Shown one piece after another: positions 56,726 through 64,000 of a DNA stretch of 64,000 nucleotides (its first letter is position 1; each line of letters starts with the position of its first letter). The notes beneath the pieces are model-generated. The model saw only the letters and a program-made list of their open reading frames with translations, made no database searches and had not been told where the DNA came from. The position numbers and the translations under genes are program-made. The DNA comes from Papilionanthe hookeriana x Papilionanthe teres (Eukaryota; Streptophyta; Magnoliopsida; Asparagales; Orchidaceae): contig CM040424.1 in NCBI GenBank assembly GCA_022702705.1, forward strand, positions 141,781,665 to 141,845,664, in the 5' to 3' direction.

Positions 56726-59111
56726 GAGCTGGCTGGGGGGCCTCCCAGGGGGAGTTAGGGCTTGGGATCAGCTGCTCTGGTGAGGAGAAGATCAGCCATG
56801 GTAGCCACTGGGGATGGGGCAGCTCCGCAAGTGAGAATTTCAATGTTGGCTCACATGTGAGCTCTCGGCCATGGTGTTTTCCGGCGGCCCGGTGGCCGGC
56901 CGGCCGTGCATGGGTCACCCTCAAGGTCGGTGGGTCGGGGCCGGAGGTTTGTGCAATCAATTGGCCATGGACATGTGTAAAGGCTTTGATCCAAAGTGGA
57001 ATGGGGCATGGCTAGATTTGGACCTAAATGGGTCAACCCACCCATTTGGGCTAGGTGCACCACCCAAGGCCCGGTTTAGGCTGAGGAGAAAGTGATTTGG
57101 ATCGGCTTGATTAGTGGGGTCAAGTCACAATCCAAGTACAATTAGGCTTAAGCATGGTTTAGTGGAGTCATGGAAGTGGTTAATCACCTTTAGGAATTAA
57201 GGAAAGAGCCTCCTCCTTTTGCCCAAAATGGCATGGTGACATGTAAAGAGGCTCTCATGGCTTCCATGTGGCTCATGCATGGCTTCATGGCTCACCTTTG
57301 GCTTGGGAAAAATGAAGTCAATTTCATGGAAATGGATTTAAGGAAAATTTTGGTATTTAGGGGTGATTTGGCATGAGGCTTGATTTGGAATTATTTGATG
57401 ATGAATTTAGGACTTAGGTGATTACTTTAATTAAGTGAATGGTAAATGGAGATGTCATGTGGGCTTTGGAAGAATTTTTGGGGTTTTGGATTTGGTGGAA
57501 GTGGGCTTTTAAAATGGTTTAAGGAATGAGCTTTTAAATTTAAAAAAATGAATTCATGGATGGAAATTTTGTAAAGAGGTTGGGCCAAATAATTGTTGGG
57601 TTTAGCTCATGGATGTGTCATGAGTGACTTGAAGCAAATTTGGGGTAGTTTGGGCTTGAATTGGGTTGGATTTGGATTCTTTTGGTGAATGGGCCAATAT
57701 AGGTCCAAGTGGGCCAAGTTGGGCCAATGTTGAGCTAGGGTTGAAATTGATGTAAAATTAATGTTAAGAAATGTTTATGGGAGTGTTTCAAAGAGGTTTT
57801 GACTTTGGTTGGGTTTTGATTTTGGGGTTTGGGTTCATTTTGGGTTAGGTTTGGGTTTAGGTCAAAAATGGGCCTTTTAGCTTTGGGTTGAGTTTGAGTG
57901 GGGTTTGGGTTCAAATTTTGGGCAAATCATGTTAGGGTTTTGTTTTTGGGAATGTTAAGGAAGATTTAGAAAAGGTTTGGGGTTAATTGGAGTTGAATTG
58001 GGTGAGTTTAGGTTAAGTTTGGGTCATGGGTCCAAATTAGGCTTTAAGGCCAAAAGTGAAATTGGATCCAAATGTCAATCAAATTGGACTTGGATTTGGT
58101 CTAGATTGGTATTGGGGATGTTGAATTGAAGTTTAGAATTGAATTGGACCAAAATTGGGGTCAATTGGGTAGGTTTGGTTTGACATTGGGTTCTCTTTGG
58201 GTTAAAATGGGTCAAATTGGGGGTTTTGACAAAAGTAGGGTAAATTGACAAAATTGGCCCATGGTGTAGTTGGAAAAAATGAAATTGGGAATATTTGGAA
58301 TTTTCTGGAATTTTCTGGGAATTTTCTGAATTTTTGGATTTTTAGGCCAAGAAGGGTATTTTGGGTATTTGGAGGGTATTGGGAGGTATTTTTGGAATCT
58401 TTGGTATTTTTGGGTATGGATGATCAATTTGAGTGATGTGGAAATTTTTGGGATTGATTTTGGGGAATTTTGGGTTATTTGGAAATTTTTGAGAAATTTG
58501 GGTAATTTTAAGGGTTTTGGGTAGGCTAAGCGGGTGTAGGGTCCCGGGGGTCAAAAATTGAAAATTTGAAAAATTGAAGATTGGGTGAATCTAGGTGGAA
58601 AGAAATCATTTTGGTTGAGCCATGAAGCCATTTCAAGCCCATATGAGCCATGAAAGGACTCATTTGAGGCATTCACTATGTTGTTCCTAACCCTCTTAGC
58701 CAAGGGCTTAGGGGTTAAGGACCATCCATGTGAATCACCTACATGAGTCAGGAGGTCAAGTTAGGTATGGGTGTGGTTTTAGGAAGTGTGTGGAAGTGTA
58801 GTGTGTAAGTGTAGTGTGTGTGTAAGTCAGCCCCTTCACTGCGACCAGTGCCACCCGTAGGCGGTCCTAAGGCCAAAGAGTCCTATAGGAACTCATCCTT
58901 TAAACTTCCACATTTGATTTCAACCCTCTAGGTGATTAGGGGTCTATAGTCAAGTTTGTGGAGTTTGCAGGGAGTTTAGAAGTGGTTTAAATTTCTAAAA
59001 TGTGGGTCCCAATTCTAGTCCTCTAAGATAGTCAAAGGAAAAGCCTAAGGCTAGATCCTAAGCACGAAAAAGAAGAAGAGAAGACCTCATCAAAAATGAG
59101 GTCAACAAGCA

Positions 59112-59129
59112 TCCCCAGCAACAGTGCAA
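59112..59129 (-). other. Primer binding site of element D
   Basis: The plus strand reads TCCCCAGCAACAGTGCAA, the complement of a decayed tRNA-Asp-type site (TCCCCGGCAACGGCGCCA). It lies 6 bp from the LTR start at 59136 and only 4 bp from the end of LTR B, so B sits almost exactly on D's primer site. Confidence 0.85.
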
Positions 59130-59135
59130 AAAACT

Positions 59136-60458
59136 TGATGCTCCTCTGGGGTGTGCTATTTTTCTGCTTGTTTTATGTTTGTAAACACGAGCACACACTA
59201 GAGGTTCTACGCAAGTATACATATCAATCAAGTAATACAAGGCTCTAGAGAAGTCCCGTTTATCGATCACACAAGGAAGCGAGGTAACAATTCCTTAGTC
59301 AAATTCTAGTCTACTACTATCAGACTTTGTTTGCAAGGTTGATATAAGTGTTTTTTCTAAATACTAATCCTAAAGGTAAGTCTTATGCTTAGAAAAACTA
59401 ATAGCTACTCCTAAATGAAAATATTAATTACCCTTTCTGGATGGATTAGTTTGGTGAATTTTGAGATTTTAAAAACTACTATTCTTATGTAGTGAAATGG
59501 ATAAAGTTTAGGAATGGGATACATTAAATATTGTATGTGTCAAATAGGAGCATACATATTCTTTAACCTCATCTGAGCGCAATAAAGAACATTGGTTAAT
59601 CCTAGGTTTAGTACCTAAATCTATGGTTAGGCTGGGAGGATACTGGCTCTCACTCCAGAGATCCCACTTCTCTTCGTCTGAAGGCTAACTCTCATTTTAG
59701 AATTCAAACACTAGGACCGAATTGGGGATTTAAGTCAGTCACCCTAAAATCTTCAATTTTACGCCCAATGAACAATATTTTCCTATTTTTTTGCACCCAA
59801 CCCCCATGAACAACATTAATCATTCATGGATAGTGGATGTGGTTCCATTTTGTTGAGAATTACATCGCCCTCTCGGATCACAGTGTAATTACAACGAATT
59901 TTAACACTACAATGAGCTCTTTTTGTAATGTAAATAAAGTGCAAGTAAAAACCATTACATTTATGATTAAAACTTCTTTTAGCATGCATCCCAATATCCT
60001 AAACATGAATCCTACTCATTGTAAAAGAAAAGTGGAATGAAATCAATGGCATAATCTTCTTATGTCACTATTCCCAAACATGAAGAAATAGTAAAGAAAA
60101 AACATCACAAAGCATGAAGAAAACACAATGAAAAACTTCATTACATCAAAACAAATCCACTAGATATGTGTTTACAAAATCATAAGATATTCAAGAGCAC
60201 CATACTTTGCTTTTTCCCCTTGAAAGAAAAATGAATATCTCTCCAAAAAGTCTCCCGCTGATCCATGCAATGCTGGAACATCCCCTTACAGATTCTCTCA
60301 AAATACCCTCACCATCTCTCCAAAAAAGGTAGAAATATACATTTCTACTCCTATTCTAATATCTCTAAGCATTCTCCGCATTTTTCCGAACATTCTTCTC
60401 TTTTTTCTGACATCAAATCACTCTTTTAAAGTGTAGGGACGAATTTCCAAGAGATGTT
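59136..60458 (-). repeat. 5' LTR of element D, first part
   Basis: Aligns with 24677 to about 25990. It is cut by C' at 60459, right after 'gaatttccaagagatgt'. The rest of this LTR (including the hairpin region of its partner) should follow C' beyond the window. Confidence 0.88.
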
Positions 60459-62154
60459 TGATCCACCTGATATTTATACTTACAAATATGATATGAAAAT
60501 TGGCAACTGCACCAAATACTTGATTCTGTACCGATATATATGCTGATGATTTTGATTTATAATGTGGATACTACGCAAGTATACGTATCGTTTATCAAGT
60601 AATATAAGACTTTCTGATTAAGCCCCGAGATATCGAACCTACAGAGAAAAGGTAAAATCTTTAAAGAAATAAAAAAATTATCTTTTTACTTTTTTTTATG
60701 GCTTCTGAAAGTATGTGTTGATTTTGAAAAGTTTTGAAAGTTTAATAAAATGTTAAGCAAGAAATTAAAATTGTAATAACTAAAAACACTGTATGTAAAA
60801 TACTATTAACTAGAATATCTTTTTTTTTCCTTTTATGAAGTAGTAATAATTATTAAATTATTGTTGTGGAAGTATTTAAATTTTGTTGTGACAGATAGAA
60901 GCAAATGTGTTCTTTACCCTTACTTGGTTCTATACAGAACATAGGTTAATTTGAAATTTTTATCATTTTGAACATGATTAGGCAGGTAAGATACCAGTCT
61001 CTCACTCTAGAGTTCCCTCGATTCCCACCACCTGGGGGCTAACTTCTCATAACAAAACTCAAAACTTTAAACCAAATTAGAGGGTTTTAGCCTGTTACTC
61101 TAAAATCCTCTAATTTTACTCCATTCTATAAAAATATCTTCTAATATTACATTCAATTATATGGACTACAATTCTCACCCATATAATTGCATGTGATTCT
61201 TACTAAATTTTATGAGACAATACCTTATTGGATCTTACATAATCTCAAGAAATTGTACAAAACACTTATACTTTCCACAACAATTCTCTATAAATTAATT
61301 ACTTCTCCATTTAAGAAAGAAAAAGATAAAGTAATCTACTCAGAATGCATTGAGAAAATAAAAAAATACATTGATTTGAAATTAAAAACCAAAAGAAAAA
61401 CAACAAACAAAAACAAGTATTAATTAAAAACTAAATGTAAGAACAAAAGTAATCACTTATCTGAAAATTCTCTCCACAAGACTCAGAAAGTTCCTCTGAA
61501 ATTTTAACTCTTTACTAAACTACTCCTCAGAGCGGATCTCCCAACTCCGATGACTCAGAATAACTTCATACTTCAATAAAAACTAAACTAAAAAAGAAAG
61601 AACAGAAGTGGGAAGAAGAAGACTTCACTCCGACCCTTTTCTCCTCTGTACTCTCTATTCCTACTCTTAATAAAAACTAAAATAAGACTCTATAAAAATG
61701 CAATGGAAGAACCCTTCAAAATGCAAAGGAAAGGCTCCTTCTCTACTCTCTACTCCTACTCCTAATGAAAACTCTCTTCAAAATGCGTCCAGATTCAATG
61801 TATCTACCAAAGAATGCACCCATTCATTCAAACTTGTTGCCCAAAGGAAGTTATGGAAGTTACCACCAAGAGTTGCATCCCATCCCCTTTGAAAATGGTG
61901 CTAAATTCAATTTAAATTCAATTTTTAACTGTGGCGGCTAAGCGCTGGCCCAGCGGCGCTTAGCCGCCAGTGCCAAAATTTTGATTTTTCATTTTTTTTG
62001 ATCCAAATTTGATCCAATTTTGCTCCTTTCATCATGACCATCCATTTTCATCATACATGCGAGAAAAACACAAAATACCTTCCATTAAAGTGCAATATCA
62101 TTAAAAATAGGTATTAAAATGTGCATAAAAATACTATATATTTTAGGTGTATCA
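60459..62154 (-). repeat. 3' LTR of element C'
   Basis: 1696 bp. Plus-strand ends are TGATCCACC and GGTGTATCA. It contains a local duplication of the 'tactctctactcctactcctaa' block (61650-61790; one copy in C). The hairpin is at 61933-61968: GGCGGCTAAGCGCTG, loop GCCCAG, CGGCGCTTAGCCGCC, with one mismatch in 15 pairs. Confidence 0.92.
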
Positions 62155-62167
62155 AAACCCTCCAAAC
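62155..62167 (-). other. Polypurine tract of element C'
   Basis: The minus strand reads GTTTGGAGGGTTT directly before the LTR start TGATACACC. It corresponds to GTTTGGGGGATTT of C, with the G run broken by an A. Confidence 0.85.
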
Positions 62168-63696
62168 TTAAAATGTTACTTGTCCTCAAGTGACAGTTAA
62201 TCTTGTAGAACATTTTAACATGCAAATTATGTAATGAGTTTCTTAGGAAGATAACAAAATTTTGTTCTAGAAATGGAATAGTCCAATTTAGAAAAAATTT
62301 CAGTAATTAAAACCAACTTAAAGTTTAGAAAGTTCTTAAGTAAAGGAAAATGACAAATATAAGTTTCTATCTAATTCAGAAATATTTGTAGATTCTTCAA
62401 AATATAGGATTCAAACACTTAATTTTCTTACTTAAAAATCTTTAATTGAAAATAATTTTACTTACTATATTATAACCTTAAGCTTTAGATTTTCTCTGAA
62501 CTTATATCTTAAACTTTAGGTATGAAACCAATTTTTGATTAGGCCCTTAAATCCTCAAGCTTCTCCTCCCTTTTTATATACTATTTTTCACTTTTTCTTT
62601 TCTTCTTTTTTTATAAGGCAAGGATTACTATATCTGGATAGGCCTTTAATGATTTTGAATTCCACCCTTCCATTTAAAATAAAGGTCAGATATACATCTT
62701 TCACTTAAAAATCATAATAATAGTATTTGAAAATTATTCTTCAATAATAAAAAATTAAGCTTTGAAGAATAAAAGTCAAATCTTCTTTTTATCCAAAAAT
62801 ACAAACTTCTTACTAAAGATAGTTTAACTTTATTTAACACCTCTTCATTAAGAAAATTTTAACTTTAAGTTTTTCATAATTACTATAAATTTTAACTAAA
62901 TTCTTTTATTCATTTCTATATTCAAAATTTTTGTTCTCTTAATATAACTTCATGTACATAATTATTCTCAATCAAAAATAAGATTTATTTTAACTATTCT
63001 TGAGAATCAAATAAAATTTTAGGTTTTTTTGAAAATTATTGTTTTTAAAATTCCCCCTTAAACTTTAATTATTAGTTAAGATAAAACATTTAAGCATAAG
63101 AAATGATACATGGTGAGAAATTAAAAACTGACATATCATGCTTGCAGGAATTTTTAATATCCTAATATGTAAGTGTAACAATTTAAATAACAGAAGTAAA
63201 ATGAAATCAAATTTAGTTTTTTTTTTATTTTTTATTTTTTTATACAAATAAAAGTTAAAATTTCAAAAAGACTTCTATAGTAGTGGAGGTTTTCAAAGCA
63301 AATACACAACAACTAAAATAACACACTGATACAGATAATAGATGATAGTGGAATTTGAAAAATTTTAAACATGTAGTTTCCTAAGTAGAAGTTCCTGATA
63401 ATGGTTTATAATCTCCTAACATTTTTTTGAATTATAGTACACACTACTAAAAACTCTGACATAACATACACATTAAAACATTTACTAATACACATCACTA
63501 CCACAAAGCAACATATAAAACATCAATAAAAAAAACAACAAACACATCTGAATATGCATAATAGAAAAAATAATACAAACTACAGTTTTACATACTATCA
63601 AGGTTCATATCATAACACAATAATCAAACTAAATACTAACAAAACAAACATCAGCAACAACAATAACAACAACACAATGAAAAAAATAACACTAAT
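62168..63696 (-). other. Element C' 3' noncoding region
   Basis: Colinear with 37815-39349 of C in reverse complement; AT-rich and without a credible gene. The G10 tract of C is a G5 here (complement near 63052-63056). Confidence 0.75.
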
Positions 63697-64000
63697 CTAC
63701 TCATCATCCTCTTCATCATCATCATCCTGCTCATTCCAATCCCTTGATGGCACATAAGGTATTAGAACGGATGAGGGGGCATCTCAGCACTCTGATCTCC
63801 TCTAATCAGTCTATCCAAATATTGTTGATAACTCTCCTCATACTCATCATGTTTCACAATATATCTTTCTACATTATCCATCTTACCATCCATATCTTTC
63901 AGATGCTCTCGAGTAAGACTCACTTTTTTCAAATTTTTTCTTAATAAACCAGTCTGTGAATCCATAGATGATGATGCACGTGAAGTAGAAGCATGAGAAG
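63697..64000 (-). pseudogene. 3' ORF of element C', C-terminal part, frameshifted
   Basis: The minus frame reads MDSQTGLLRKNLKKVSLTRE, VERYIVKHDEYEESYQQYLD and RLIRGDQSAEMPPHPF, nearly the same as the C-terminal region of the 36780-37814 protein. A one-base deletion after MPPHPF (near 63760) creates an early stop and puts the acidic tail out of frame. The N-terminal part lies outside the window. Confidence 0.85.

Larger units (their letters stand above)
42517..59107 (-). mobile_element. Element B: Tat/Ogre-like retrotransposon lacking a 3' LTR
   Basis: Minus-strand order: 5' LTR (51630-59107), primer site, ORF1, gag, protease, RT, RNase H, aRH, integrase. All domains are easily recognised and CpG dinucleotides are still common. 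The damage is mostly single-base frameshifts. The left boundary is uncertain (42.06-42.71 kb) because no second LTR is present. At the right, the LTR ends ...GGTCAACA at 59107 and abuts D's primer site. The simplest reading is insertion into D followed by a deletion that removed B's 3' LTR and D's gag-pol. Confidence 0.85.
51630..59107 (-). repeat. 5' LTR of element B (7478 bp)
   Basis: Plus-strand ends are TGTCGGCAC and GGTCAACA; the element strand begins TGTTGACC and ends GTGCCGACA. It is colinear with the solo LTR at 12638-19947. From the element's 5' side it holds a TTGGG-rich block, a GC- and CpG-rich promoter zone (55.9-57.1 kb), an AT-rich middle, an (AATTT)n tract, 15-bp repeats and the conserved cgagcac terminal block. 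The terminal inverted repeat GACCTCAT-N5-ATGAGGTC lies at about 59082-59102. Short plus- and minus-strand frames inside it are not conserved and are not called. Confidence 0.92.
24677..60458 (-). mobile_element. Element D: Athila-like retrotransposon, host of B, C and C'
   Basis: D has a 3' LTR at 24677-26687 and a 5' LTR starting at 59136, both in minus orientation and starting with closely similar sequence (TGATGCGCCTCC and TGATGCTCCTCT). A tRNA-Asp-type primer site abuts the 5' LTR and a polypurine tract abuts the 3' LTR. Remaining internal D sequence is 26702-28252 and 41163 to about 42.06 kb. D's gag-pol is missing. The TSD candidate at the left is AGTCT (24672-24676). D's 5' LTR is itself interrupted by C' at 60459. 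The two D LTRs differ much more than the two C LTRs, so D is older than C. Confidence 0.8.
60459..64000 (-). mobile_element. Element C': second copy of the C family, inverted, cut by window edge
   Basis: The 3' LTR (60459-62154), polypurine tract, 3' noncoding region and the C-terminal part of the 3' ORF are all homologous to element C but on the minus strand. The 5-bp sequence before it is ATGTT (60454-60458), which should recur after its 5' LTR. C and C' form a pair of inverted repeats about 20 kb apart. Confidence 0.92.

Overview
This is plant nuclear DNA, almost certainly from a flowering plant with a large, repeat-rich genome. The sequence is AT-rich and consists wholly of nested LTR retrotransposons. 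I see no host gene, no tRNA or rRNA gene and no prokaryotic feature. The proteins are Ty3/gypsy gag-pol of two lineages. The first is Tat/Ogre-like: very long LTRs, a primer site of type TGGCGACTCCGCTGGGGA, an ORF1 ahead of gag, and a second RNase H before the integrase. The second is Athila-like: a tRNA-Asp-type primer site (TGGCGCCGTTGCCGGGGA family) and a 3' 'plant transposon protein' ORF. Most gag-pol is broken by stops and frameshifts. The best-preserved frames are a 868-codon gag at 48128-50734 and a 3' ORF at 36780-37814.

Layout, outermost first. Element A (Tat/Ogre-like, minus strand) fills 1-24676: its 3' LTR (1-6124, cut by the window edge), degenerate integrase, RNase H, RT, protease and gag, a primer site at 22972-22989 and the first part of its 5' LTR. 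Its body carries a 5'-truncated LINE (8923-9269), an inverted piece of another gag (about 7265-7755) and a 7.3 kb solo LTR (12638-19947, TSD AATCC) that splits gag.

Element D (Athila-like, minus strand) is inserted in A's 5' LTR at 24677. Its 3' LTR is 24677-26687, its 5' LTR begins at 59136, and everything between is D plus later insertions. Element C (Athila-like, plus strand, 28253-41157, TSD TTAAG) is complete end to end and lies in the 3' part of D. Element B (Tat/Ogre-like, minus strand, about 42517-59107) lies against D's primer site. B has a 7.48 kb 5' LTR, ORF1, gag, protease, RT, two RNase H domains and integrase, but no 3' LTR. Element C' (same family as C, minus strand, 60459 to beyond 64000) is inserted in D's 5' LTR. 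The missing ends of D and of A's 5' LTR should therefore lie to the right of the window.

The most unusual signals are these. A GC-rich hairpin with a 6-nt loop sits in the LTRs of C and C' and recurs three times inside C ahead of its 3' ORFs, with an analogous hairpin in D. A second ORF1-like gene with its own splice-acceptor-like sequence lies downstream of B's integrase, where a 3' LTR is expected. Element A's LTR contains a long minisatellite built from palindromes. Element D has a tandem duplication that copies its LTR terminus together with the polypurine tract.
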